Part shown: positions 54,835 to 64,000 of the stretch, piece by piece | Layout of the letters: each line of letters opens with the position of its first letter | Position numbering within the stretch: position 1 is the stretch's first letter | NCBI RefSeq assembly: GCF_001522545.3 | Contig: NC_031795.1 | Coordinates: forward strand, 6,192,172 to 6,256,171 | DNA from: Parus major | Lineage: Eukaryota > Chordata > Aves > Passeriformes > Paridae | Direction: 5' to 3' | DNA: 64,000 nt | Translations under genes and position numbers: made by a program | Notes under the pieces: model-generated | What the model saw: the letters and a program-made list of their open reading frames with translations, nothing else | Told to the model about the DNA's origin: nothing | The model's database searches: none

Positions 54835-55440
54835 CGTGGCCAGACGACCATTGGAGCTTGAAATCAAAATTAATTAAACCTTGTTTACCATTTGGAATTA
54901 GTGAGCTAATGAATATCATACCTCTGAGGCATCCATCTTGGTCAAATATATTATGCCTCACAGCTGTTGTTTTCATCTAGATTAGGTTTGCTCCAGGTTT
55001 TATGAAGACGTCTCGAAGTAATAAACCCCGCGCTTATTTGACTCCAAAAAAAAATTATAAAATTTTTATTAGCTTCCAAGGAATTGGGTTTTCCAGTTTT
55101 TGCCTGGCAATAAAAGTTGATTTGTTCTCTATCTGCCTGATCAAGTACCTGGGTGCTGGCTATTACTTAAATCTAATGACTTTTTAAAAGACATTAGGGT
55201 TGTCTCCTGTGAGCAAACCCAGCGGCTCTGTGGAATTACACACTGATTACTCTGTTATAAATGTGGTCACACCTCTGCTATTAAATGTTACCTGCATAAA
55301 CAATTCCAATATGCAGAAATGTTGCTATACAGTTATTTATACCCACTTTATTAAGGTTATTTTTCCAGCAATTGCTGTGCTTTTAAATCTGCCGCGGTTT
55401 ATTTAGTGCCAAGTGTCAGAAAATGCAGCGTGTCACGGGA
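54835..55440. promoter_or_regulatory. AT-rich island, candidate conserved noncoding element
   Basis: About 600 bp of AT-rich unique sequence with a TAATTA core (54871-54876), many ATTA/TAAT motifs and an A-run near 55048. No coding potential. Conservation is not testable here. Confidence 0.35.
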
Positions 55441-55498
55441 AGCATCACTTTGAGCCCTCTGAATGCAGCTGGGTTTGTTGAGTGCTGTGGGTGATGAC

Positions 55499-55527
55499 AC
55501 AGACAGACAGACAGACAGACAGACAGC
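55499..55527. repeat. (ACAG)n tetranucleotide tract
   Basis: About seven perfect CAGA/ACAG units. It is the reverse complement of the motif at 54249-54300, about 1.2 kb upstream. Confidence 0.94.
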
Positions 55528-55789
55528 AGCCTGTGCTCACAGCCCCCGGGGCAGGTTTTGTGCCCAGCCCCTGGCCAGGGGCAGCAGCACCTGCCTGCAC
55601 AGGGAGCTTTGTCTTGTTCCCTGCTCTGCCGTGGAATCCTGATGTAAAACTCGTCTCAGGGCTCTGCAGGGACGTGTCTGTGCTCCTGGGACAGCCCTGG
55701 CACGAGGTTACATCTCCCTGCTACAGCCATCCCCAGCACCTGACGGGGCTCCAGGAGACCCTGGAGTGACAGGACAGGGCAGAACAGCT
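55528..55789. other. Unique spacer
   Basis: Nothing recognisable. Confidence 0.45.
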
Positions 55790-56045
55790 TAAAATGAAAG
55801 AGAGTAGATTTAGATCAGATATTAGGAAGAAATTATTCCCTGTGAGAGGGCTGAGGACCTGGAACAGGGTGCCCAGAGAAATCTGGGCTGTCCCTGGATC
55901 CCTGGAAGTGTCTAAGTCCAGGTTGGCTGGGGTTTGGAGCGACCTGGGATAGTGGAAGATGTCCCTGCCCGTGGCAGGGAGTGGGAATGAGATGAGATTT
56001 AAGGTCCTTTCCAACAAAAACCATTCCAAGGTTCTGTGATCCCGG
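55790..56045 (+). mobile_element. CR1 LINE 3' region, well preserved
   Basis: AATGAAAGAGAGTAGATTTA, GATCAGATATTAGGAAGAAA, TTATTCCCTGTGAGAGGGCT, GGACCTGGAACAGGGTGCCC, GGCTGTCCCTGGATCCCTGG, AAGTGTCTAAGTCCAGGTTG, GATGTCCCTGCCCGTGGCAG, TTTAAGGTCCTTTCCAACA and AGGTTCTGTGATCC. All blocks are in the CR1 order, with the tail nearly complete. Confidence 0.97.
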
Positions 56046-56586
56046 GATCAGGGACAATTCCTCGGCACAGGGCTGCTCTCTGCCTTGGGAATGGGCATCC
56101 TTCAGAGCCTGGGGAGAGCCGAGGACCTCAGCACACGTGGGACCCCCTCCTCCCTGGGAGGGGAAGGTGGGAAGCCGTTAGCTGGAAATCACAAGCTGTA
56201 ATCCTGACAAAGCACCTGGGTCAGAGAAATGTGGATTGAAGAGGGCTCCCCTGATTGACATATTGCCTGTCAGAGCAGGGATATTTATATCTGAAATGAG
56301 CACCACTGGAGGCAGGATGTGGTGAGGAATGTGGCTGTCAGCCCTGCAGAGGGGCAGTGCCTCGTACCCAGATCAGCTCTGAAATCAGTGGTGTGGTTTT
56401 AGCCACAGTGGTGTGGGTTTAGTGACAGTTTTAGTCTCTAAAGCCAGGGTGAGGACCTGCTGGCCAGCTCGGGGTTGCTTAGCACTTGTTGCCACGTTAC
56501 AGAGCCAGGAGCCCATGGGCCATCATCCCACTGGGCTGGGCTGCACTGGCACTGCAACGGGAAAAACACCAGCACTGGGAGCAAAC
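56046..56586. other. Unique noncoding sequence
   Basis: Nothing recognisable. Confidence 0.5.
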
Positions 56587-56686
56587 GAGCTGCTGTCAGC
56601 ACACACGAGCTGCTGTCAGCACACACGAGCTGCTGTCAGCACACACGAGCTGCTGTCAGCACACACGAGCTGCTGTCAGCACACAC
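56587..56686. repeat. 20-bp minisatellite, five identical copies
   Basis: Five copies, without any mismatch, of GAGCTGCTGTCAGCACACAC. Each unit holds the inverted repeat TGCTGTCAGCA (TGCTG-T-CAGCA). Identity between copies suggests recent growth. Since 20 is not a multiple of 3, the repeat is read in all three frames in turn. Confidence 0.98.
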
Positions 56687-57161
56687 GAGGAGGACACAGA
56701 ACCAGAAATGCACACAGAAATTCCGTCCTGGCCCTTCCCAGACCTGGCAGGGGCAGAAGGGGAGGAGAGAGGAGTGAGATGTGTCAGGGACGTGCTTAAC
56801 TGTGGATGTGACCTTGCTACTGCTCGTCTTTGCCTTTCAGCTGCCCAATAAATCAGGAATTTATCTCTGTTTATTGCTGATTTATGGCTCCATCAGTCTG
56901 CGGGGCCGGGCTGAGCCCACACGTGTGCAAGGAGCAGGGCAGAGAATGAAAACACAAAGGTCCTGTGGGGAGCTGAGGCTCCAGCAGCAAATGTTACCCA
57001 TTTCTGTTCAAACCAGCCCCACTCCCCTTCTGCTGTGCCTTTGGAGCTGACTGCACACCCTGGCAGCAGTCGGGGCTCGCTCCCGAGGGCTCTTTGTGCT
57101 CCCAGAGCCTCCATCCCCAGGGCACAGCCCCTCCCAAGGCTGGGCTGGATCTGCAGCCCCT
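56687..57161. other. Unique noncoding sequence
   Basis: Nothing recognisable. Confidence 0.5.
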
Positions 57162-57497
57162 GGAGCTGCATCCCGTGGGGACAGGGGTGAACTGCATCCC
57201 ACAGGATCAGGGGTGAACTGCATCCCATGGGGTCAGGGGTGAGCTGAATCCCAAGGGGTCAGGGGTGAACTGGATCCCGTGGGGACAGGGGTGAACTGGA
57301 TCCCGTGGGGACAGGGATGAGCTGAATCCCATGGGGACAGGGATGAGCTGCATCCCATGGGGACAGGGGTGAGCTGAATCCCACGGGATCAGGGATGAAC
57401 TGCATCCCGTGGGGACAGGGATGAGCTGCATCCCATGGGGACAGGGATGAGCTGCATCCCGTGGGGTCAGGGGTGAGCTGCATCCCATGGGGACAGT
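57162..57497. repeat. 25-bp minisatellite with palindromic core
   Basis: About 13 copies of a 25-bp unit: (A/G)TGAGCTGCATCCCATGGGG followed by ACAGG or TCAGG. Many copies carry the perfect palindrome CCCATGGG; others have CCCGTGGG, CCCAAGGG or CCCACGGG. Endings in GGGGACAGG and GGGGTCAGG are mixed along the array. Confidence 0.97.
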
Positions 57498-57779
57498 GCT
57501 CGGGGCAGTCTGGATCAGGTCTCTGCTCTGGGCTGGCAGTGCCCTGCCCTCACCGTTTGCTCTCAGCTTGACTTCTCAAAATTCAGGAATTCCCCCCCAT
57601 CCTGAGCTCTGGGGCTCTTTGGGGTTTTATCCCAGAAGCCCAGAAGGGTCTGGGCTGGAGGGGCCCTTGGAGCTCCTCTCATCCCATCCCTGCTGTGGGC
57701 AGGATCAGCCTCGCTGCCCCAGGGTGCTCAGAGCCCCAGTCCTCAGCCATTTACCCCAAAACCTGTGGGACAGCTCTGA
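57498..57779. other. Unique spacer
   Basis: Nothing recognisable. Confidence 0.45.
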
Positions 57780-58400
57780 GAAAACAAACTTTCATTAAAC
57801 AACAAAGCTTCACTTTTATCATCATTATGATTTTCAACTCCCTTACCTGTTCCTGCATTCATTTCTATCCAGGATAATGAGGGTCACATTTACAGAAAGT
57901 GATTTAATTACAGGAACATTTGCAAATCAAGGAGTCTTTTTTTCTTTAATCCAGAGTGTTAGCAATTCCCCACATACTTATCTTCATTTTAAGAATCAAT
58001 AAAGCACAAATATGTCTAATTACCCTAAAATATTTTGCAAAATCAGAAGTCAGATTAGATTTTACTTAAGCATCAAATAGAAATTTTAATGTCTGCTGGA
58101 ATCGATACGTTACCCCCGGGTGCTAAGATTTTCACTAACGTGCTTGATCATACATTAAAATGAAGGTTTGTAATAACATTAAAACCACCCTGAATGCATT
58201 TTCTGTGTAATTTACTTTTTTCCCCACTTTCCATTGCACAGAGATCCAAATATCATTACTCAGAGAAATAATGCACAGCTGCTTTTCTTGTCCTGTTCCC
58301 TGAATTTACTCACTGATGAACATCAGCCTGAAATATTTTGATGATTTAATTAAGGCCTTACTAAAAATACTTAACTGCATTGTAATTCTTCCAAGAAGGG
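57780..58400. promoter_or_regulatory. AT-rich island, candidate conserved noncoding element
   Basis: About 620 bp of AT-rich unique sequence with TAATTA-like cores (GATTTAATTACAG near 57900, CTAATTACC near 58016, GATTTAATTAAGG near 58343). No coding potential. The enhancer reading is inference. Confidence 0.35.
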
Positions 58401-58532
58401 GGAGAGCTGCCCTTTCCACTGAGCACAGGGAGTGAAGCTGGGCAGGAATTAGCTCCCTGTGCCCTTGACAATCCTGCCAGCTGACATCATTTTCCAGCCA
58501 GCTCCGTTCTCCAAGCCCCTTTCCCTGCTCTG
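58401..58532. other. Unique spacer before gap
   Basis: Nothing recognisable. Confidence 0.45.
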
Positions 58533-59360
58533 NNNNNNNNNNNNNNNNNNNNNNNNNNNNNNNNNNNNNNNNNNNNNNNNNNNNNNNNNNNNNNNNNNNN
58601 NNNNNNNNNNNNNNNNNNNNNNNNNNNNNNNNNNNNNNNNNNNNNNNNNNNNNNNNNNNNNNNNNNNNNNNNNNNNNNNNNNNNNNNNNNNNNNNNNNNN
58701 NNNNNNNNNNNNNNNNNNNNNNNNNNNNNNNNNNNNNNNNNNNNNNNNNNNNNNNNNNNNNNNNNNNNNNNNNNNNNNNNNNNNNNNNNNNNNNNNNNNN
58801 NNNNNNNNNNNNNNNNNNNNNNNNNNNNNNNNNNNNNNNNNNNNNNNNNNNNNNNNNNNNNNNNNNNNNNNNNNNNNNNNNNNNNNNNNNNNNNNNNNNN
58901 NNNNNNNNNNNNNNNNNNNNNNNNNNNNNNNNNNNNNNNNNNNNNNNNNNNNNNNNNNNNNNNNNNNNNNNNNNNNNNNNNNNNNNNNNNNNNNNNNNNN
59001 NNNNNNNNNNNNNNNNNNNNNNNNNNNNNNNNNNNNNNNNNNNNNNNNNNNNNNNNNNNNNNNNNNNNNNNNNNNNNNNNNNNNNNNNNNNNNNNNNNNN
59101 NNNNNNNNNNNNNNNNNNNNNNNNNNNNNNNNNNNNNNNNNNNNNNNNNNNNNNNNNNNNNNNNNNNNNNNNNNNNNNNNNNNNNNNNNNNNNNNNNNNN
59201 NNNNNNNNNNNNNNNNNNNNNNNNNNNNNNNNNNNNNNNNNNNNNNNNNNNNNNNNNNNNNNNNNNNNNNNNNNNNNNNNNNNNNNNNNNNNNNNNNNNN
59301 NNNNNNNNNNNNNNNNNNNNNNNNNNNNNNNNNNNNNNNNNNNNNNNNNNNNNNNNNNNN
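58533..59360. other. Assembly gap, 828 N
   Basis: The largest run of N here. The right flank starts exactly at a 61-bp repeat, so the gap may hold more copies of that unit. Confidence 0.99.
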
Positions 59361-59458
59361 CTCTCCTCAGGGACAGCCCAGGCCATGGCAGAGCCCATCC
59401 CACCCCTCTGCTGGTCCTGTGCTCTCCTCAGGGACAGCCCAGGCCATGGCAGAGCTCA
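59361..59458. repeat. 61-bp tandem repeat at gap edge
   Basis: Two visible copies, starting at 59361 and 59422 (the second partial). The unit starts CTCTCCTCAGGGACAGCCCA and contains AGGCCATGGCAGAG. Confidence 0.93.
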
Positions 59459-60823
59459 CTGCCTCTGAGAGCTGCACGTTTCCCCTGCCTGCTCCTGCGT
59501 GACATTATCGATCAGAGGAGCTCTGCTGAGAGCCTGCATCCCCTCAGTGTCCCTGGGCATGGCATGGGGCAGAAAATGCTAATTATGTCATTTGATACAC
59601 TCGTTAATATAGGACCAGTGAATTTACCTGAGACTGATTTAACCCTTCCTTGAGGATGTTCCTTCCAGGAGGCTGAGCAGGACCAAGGGCAGAGGAGCCT
59701 CTCTGTTCCCCTGGCTGTTTTCAGTGGCCATAGCAATAGCTGGTGCTGGACAAGAGGCTGCATTTTAAAGTATTTAAAATACTTGAACCTTGTAATTTGT
59801 CTGTGGGACAAGCACTGTCCCAGCTTGGCCAGAGCCCCTCTTGGCCATTCAAAGAAAAAGGAATGACACCTCAGGTGCCTGAAGTGGCCCAGGTGTGTGT
59901 CCCAGCAGGGAGGAGCAGAGCAGTGCTGTGCTCACAGGAGCATCTCGGTGTTCCCCCGGCAGGAGGGGGAGATGTGCAGAGAAGCCTTTGCAGAGCCTTT
60001 CCTGCTGTCAGCTCCCATCTCCCACCAAGGCTCTGGCTCTGCCTGCTCCGCTCCTTCGGGCCCATCCATCACTGCCCCTCGCTCTGAACCTTCCCAAACA
60101 TCACTGAGAGCAAACAGGACTGCTCCAGACAGTGAAAATGAGCCCAACAAACTCCTCTCATCACAGCCTTGCACCCCAAGGTGCTCTATTGATATTGTTG
60201 AATGTGTGGTGTGAGTCAGCCCTGTCCAGTCACGGCTGGTGCTGGGGGGAGGCTGGCTCACCTCTCCTGAACTGCTTCTCTCCGTCAGTTTAGTGCAGCC
60301 CAGGCATCTCCAGATGAGTTGGAACTGGCTATTCCAGCCTAGTGCACAAAAACATGAACTTTCAGGGCTAAAGCTGCAGTGACTGGTGTTCCTTTCCTCG
60401 CCCTCAGCGTTACTGCCACTCAAAATGCAATCAGCCAGGTCGAGAGAGCCTTTGCCTTGCTGTCCTTGGAATTTCCAGGCCCTCACAGCTTAAGAGATCA
60501 CTCAGTGCTGGTGTGGTTTTCTGTAAAGTGCAAGTGACCCTCATTTCCACATCCCTCCTTCCCCTTAATTGCTTCATTCTCTCCCAACCCCTCGGCCTGT
60601 TAAACCCAGTGGTTTTCTCTGCACATCACAGGCTGATCCTCTTCTTGAAAAGATTCAGTTGAATTCTTTTTGCTGCTTTTGTATTGCAGATTTATGCAAA
60701 ATTTATAAACAAAAAAGTCCTAAGCAGAAATCTCATTTTTTAATTCTAAAAATATTCAGAACAAGACTTGTGGAACATCAGGAATAATGATTCAATGATT
60801 CAATCCAGATAGATTTCAACAGT
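59459..60823. other. Unique noncoding sequence
   Basis: No gene or repeat family seen. 60640-60800 is AT-rich. Confidence 0.5.
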
Positions 60824-60840
60824 AGGAAGAAAAAAAAAAG
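60824..60840. repeat. A-rich tract
   Basis: A run of about 11 A with flanking AAG. Possibly a degraded tail, but no element body is recognised. Confidence 0.7.
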
Positions 60841-61154
60841 AACTTCTTGAGAATGGCAGATTGAGAAATGACTACATTACATGTGAAATAAAAGAGTGTG
60901 TTAAACTTCCTAACTTATTAGACTTCCTGCCACAGAGCTATTAAATGGGGTGCAGAGGCAGGGAGCCGGAATCAAAGCCCTGCTCTGGAATGAAGGCACC
61001 AGGGATGTGCCCATGGCTGTCCCCATGTTCCCTCGTGCTGGTGGAGCTGGGGGTGAACCCCCCTGAGCACACAGGGGAGCCCAGGTGAGGCTGTTCCATG
61101 GAAGAGACAGAAATTCAGGTTTTACCTCCTGGTTCCAGCCTGGGTTTCAGCAAA
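60841..61154. other. Unique noncoding sequence
   Basis: Nothing recognisable. Confidence 0.5.
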
Positions 61155-61255
61155 GGAACCTCAGGAGTGTCCAGGGCCAGGCTGGGACAGTGGGAAGTGT
61201 CCCTGGGCTTTGAGGTCCTTTCAGACCAAACCACTCTGGGGATCTCTGACCTTCA
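61155..61255 (+). mobile_element. Decayed CR1 LINE 3' end with deletion
   Basis: GTGTCCAGGGCCAGGCTGGG, ACAGTGGGAAGTGTCCCTGG, GCTTTGAGGTCCTTTCAGAC, CAAACCACTCTGGGGATCTC. Blocks are in CR1 order, but the 'tggatgggtttggagcagcc' and 'ccatggcaggggg' parts are missing. Confidence 0.82.
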
Positions 61256-61986
61256 CAGGACCTGGGCAGAGCAGGAACACTTGGGAAAGAAAAGAGCCTT
61301 TGGGGATTGCAGGATTTTTGCCCTTATGGCAAATTTATCCTTGGGGCAGTACTTGATGCTTGAGGAGATCCAGGCAGGCCCCCGGTGCAGTCTCCAGAGG
61401 ATTGCATTGATTTCGTGCCCATCTGCACCTTTCAGGGCTTTAGCACCTTTTGGAATCTGGCAGGAGGATTCTACCACAGCTCATTTTGGCAGGGCTTTCT
61501 CTCGAGATGTGGGGCCAAATCCTCAGCTAAGATAAATCACTGACACAAGGAGCACTGTGCTGATTTGCACCAGTCACAGAGTTTAAATTAAAATTTAATT
61601 GAAAACTTAAGCTGTCATTAATTTTCAATGAATGGCTTTTGCAAGAATGCAGCCAGATCTCCACCAATTCAGTCTCCTGCCCCGGTCTCCAACAAAGGAA
61701 GAAAGAAATGCTGATTACCACAGCCATGCCTGGTGTGTTTTGATCCTCTGCCTTTACCTTTCCCTTCAGCACTGTCTGCCAGCACAGCCCGTGTGATCCT
61801 TTGTATCAGGAGATCAGTTATTTCCATGCAAATCTCCTCACTTATCCTCACCCTCTCCTACAGAGTAATTGACTTTCTGGGGCCCGGGCTGTATCGTGGC
61901 TTCCCCAGCTGGGGATTCTATTATGTTTCATCTTCCATGAAGTGTTGCCCTAGAAATGCAAGCAAAAAGCAGGAATTTACAAGATA
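61256..61986. other. Unique noncoding sequence
   Basis: Nothing recognisable. Confidence 0.5.
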
Positions 61987-62012
61987 AGGGGTGTGTGTGT
62001 GTGTGTGTGTGC
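61987..62012. repeat. (GT)n microsatellite
   Basis: About 11-12 perfect GT units following GGG. Confidence 0.95.
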
Positions 62013-62104
62013 ATTCATCTGCAGGGCCACACACACAAATAGGGATGGATCCACCAGGATATTGGTTTAAACAGGATAATAAATTAATTTTGCCTTAAGC
62101 ATAA

Positions 62105-62275
62105 AGATTATAGAATATCCTGAGCTGAAAGGACCCGCAAGGATCATCCAGTCCAGCTCCTGACCCTGCACAGGACACCTGAAAGTGTGTCAGCTTTTCT
62201 CAGTGCCTGGGAGCACTGTCCAAGCACCCCTGGAGCTGGGGCAGCCTCGGTGCCCATCCCTGCTCCTCCTGCAGC
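62105..62275 (-). mobile_element. CR1 LINE 3' region, reversed
   Basis: Read on +: ATTATAGAATATCCTGAGCT, GAAAGGACCCGCAAGGATCA, TCCAGTCCAGCTCCTGACCC, TGCACAGGACACCTGAAAGT, GGGAGCACTGTCCAAGCACC. This is the reversed 'gagctggactcgatgatccttgtgggtcccttccaactcaggatattctatgat' style of CR1, with octamer TATAGAAT at the tail. Confidence 0.93.
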
Positions 62276-63700
62276 CGAGCCACACGAGCACGGGGAGAGC
62301 AGCATGACTGATGTGACGAGTGATCTGATTTCCCGACCCTTAATCCCAAATTAAAACCCTTGTGGGAAGATTTCGGTCTGTGGTAGTGTGGAGCCACAGG
62401 CTGGAGCAGAGCCCAGCTGGGAATGAAGTGACTCCCATTAGCAGGGGACAGTGTCCCTCGTTAGGCAGCACCACTGCTCCTGCAAATGAGGAAAAATCCT
62501 TCAGACAGGACCTGGAGAGGCACAGCCACGGCTCCAGACCTCAGGAGGCTGCAGAGAACTCCTAAGTGTGGGGCAGTATTAATTCTGCAGCTTGGCTGTG
62601 AACTTCAGTTCCCTGTCTGTGCCTTGTGCTCGGAAATGCCAGAGGGAGGGTAACCTTTCACGAGTGTCAGGAGCCTCAGAGCTCGGCTCTGCTCCCCTTC
62701 AGGAGAGCAAATGGCAGCAGGATGAGGGCAGGGGAAAGAGCAAACCTCCCGTGCTGAGCTGGGTGCTGCTGCGTTGATTTCCAGCAGGAATGGTTTGTCT
62801 GACTGTACTGTGAACTAAACCTTGCCCTTCCTCCCACAGACATCTCCATCTCTCTGTTTTCACTCCTTCATTACTATTCCCACATTCCCTGCCCTCATTT
62901 CCTCCCAGGCTCATCCCTGGGCAGCGCTCCTGTCCCCTCTGTACATCAGAACTGTTTGAGCTGTTCTACCCCAGCATATTCCAGGCAGTTCCTAAAGGCT
63001 TTGTGAGGTTTGGGCTGTCTGTAGTGCACAGAAACCATCGTCACCCAGTCGATGGCTGTCAGGATTCAGGGCTGGGGGCTGGAGCCTTTCAGAGTAGCTT
63101 TATTGCAAACAAGCTTTGTAATAATTCCAAACTCACTCTGGCTGCCTCTACACCTGGAAAATGTGGAAATACTGCAGATCAGCGCAGCCCGTGGAGTTCT
63201 TTGTCCCCGCGGTGATGGGAGGTGTCTGGTACCCGATGTGGGATGGGCAGAGCCGCCAGGGCCGGTGTCACCCTGCCTCACACCAAACACACACCGACCA
63301 GACATGAGCACAGCCTCGCACAGTGATGTGTCACAACTGCTTTGGAACGCTTCCCTTGCCTTCATTTTCCTGTGCTGACAGCCAAGATCGGGCCCTTGGA
63401 CTGACAGCAGCACTCGGGAGCCAGAGGCTGATGTGGCTTGAGCAGCTCCTTGTTCCACCTCGGCCCCGGCTGCAGCAGCGAGCCCGGAGCCCGCACCCCC
63501 ATCCCACCCCCAGCGAGCTGTGTCACTCCTGCAGTGCCTGCTCCTGTCCCCTGCTCACTCTGCTCCTTCCAAACCATCCATTGCCACCGGGGCCCCGAGC
63601 GGGATCCTCAGCAGGGGCAAACCCTGCTGCAGTGCCTACCTAAGAGAGGGAAAATGGCTTTCCCTCAATCATCCCAGCGGGAATGAGCTCTGTGTGGACT
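62276..63700. other. Unique noncoding sequence
   Basis: No gene or repeat family seen. Confidence 0.5.
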
Positions 63701-63742
63701 GCCACTCACTTCCCTGGGACCTGAGACATTCCAGTGCAATGT
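63701..63742. repeat. 48-bp minisatellite, truncated first copy
   Basis: First copy (42 bp) of the 48-bp unit starting GCCACTCACTTCCCTGGGAC. It stops at the single N at 63743. Confidence 0.95.
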
Positions 63743-63743
63743 N
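63743..63743. other. Single-N assembly junction
   Basis: The N comes six bases before the end of a repeat unit. The next unit starts directly after it and is identical over the 42 bases that can be compared. This is the third single-N junction of this kind in the window. Confidence 0.9.
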
Positions 63744-63887
63744 GCCACTCACTTCCCTGGGACCTGAGACATTCCAGTGCAATGTTTGGGGGCCACTCAC
63801 TTCCCTGGGACCTGAGACATTCCAGTGCAATGTTTGGAGGCCACTCACTTCCCTGGGACCTGAGACATTCCAGTGCAATGTTTGGAG
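63744..63887. repeat. 48-bp minisatellite, three copies
   Basis: Copies begin at 63744, 63792 and 63840, differing at one or two bases (TTTGGGG versus TTTGGAG). The unit ends CATTCCAGTGCAATGTTTGG plus AG or GG. Since 48 is a multiple of 3, all six frames stay open and mimic a repeat protein. Confidence 0.97.
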
Positions 63888-64000
63888 GTGGGATGATGGA
63901 CGTGGGAAGCTGCTTTGAATGCAGGGACAGATTAGGACCTAGTAAATGCCTATTTCTAAATGCCCATTTCTCAAACAAAAGCAACACCAATAGAGGAAAG
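63888..64000. other. Unique sequence to the window end
   Basis: Nothing recognisable in the last 113 bp. Confidence 0.5.

Noticed and set aside
56587..56686. 20-bp repeats considered as CRISPR or an iteron-type origin
   Set aside because: Units are contiguous with no spacers, and the context is avian. It is a minisatellite.
1..64000. tRNA, rRNA, snRNA or microRNA genes
   Set aside because: I saw no tRNA A/B-box pair with a cloverleaf, no rRNA core and no snRNA Sm-type signature. Hairpin searches by eye are unreliable, so absence is not proven.
1..64000. Endogenous retrovirus or DNA transposon
   Set aside because: No paired LTRs, primer-binding site with polypurine tract, reverse transcriptase motif or terminal inverted repeats were recognised.

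Overview
This window looks like nuclear DNA of a bird, probably a songbird. The main evidence is at least sixteen short pieces of CR1 LINE retrotransposons, almost all from the 3' end, with the avian-type tail (ATTCTRTG-like octamers, or CATAGAAT on the other strand). GC-rich minisatellites are dense, and between them lie AT-rich unique islands. There is no operon, no ribosome-binding-site architecture, no prokaryotic gene order, and no recognisable intact gene. The bird call is firm; passerine is a guess from the CR1 3'-end style.

Layout. 1-3.1 kb: ordinary unique sequence, then a composite minisatellite (9-bp array plus 19-bp array) present twice around a single N, then a 21/17-bp array. 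3.1-9 kb: unique sequence, a GGGACA-type array with a gap, an AT-rich island, and a second gap beside a 16-bp repeat. 9-21 kb: an old CR1, unique sequence, a 57-75-bp minisatellite, three younger CR1 pieces, a 7-bp array, and a gapped 24/25-bp array. 21-31 kb: mostly unique, with a CpG-enriched patch, a 761-bp gap, one plausible protein-coding exon (26562-26782, + strand), an exact 73-bp tandem duplication, and a gapped GGGAT array. 31-45 kb: AT-rich islands with TAATTA homeodomain-type cores, CR1 pieces, two adjoining 12-bp-period arrays, and a 10/11-bp array. 45-64 kb: a CpG-island-like patch at 48.36-48.73 kb followed by a 7-bp array, a dimeric 31-bp array, CR1 pieces, more AT-rich islands, 20-bp and 25-bp arrays, the largest gap (828 N), and a 48-bp array at the right end.

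Genes. Apart from the candidate exon, none of the open frames looks like a gene. The long ones run through repeats whose period is a multiple of three, or through runs of N. The best reading is an intron or intergenic stretch of a gene-poor but regulation-rich locus. The AT-rich islands are candidate conserved enhancers, which only a cross-species alignment could confirm.

Assembly. There are thirteen runs of N: ten long ones (95-828 N) and three single Ns (1633, 48837, 63743). Nearly all lie in or against tandem repeats, and the single Ns are flanked by matching sequence on both sides. Several apparent structures here are therefore probably assembly artefacts. I found no previously undescribed biological system that the sequence supports.
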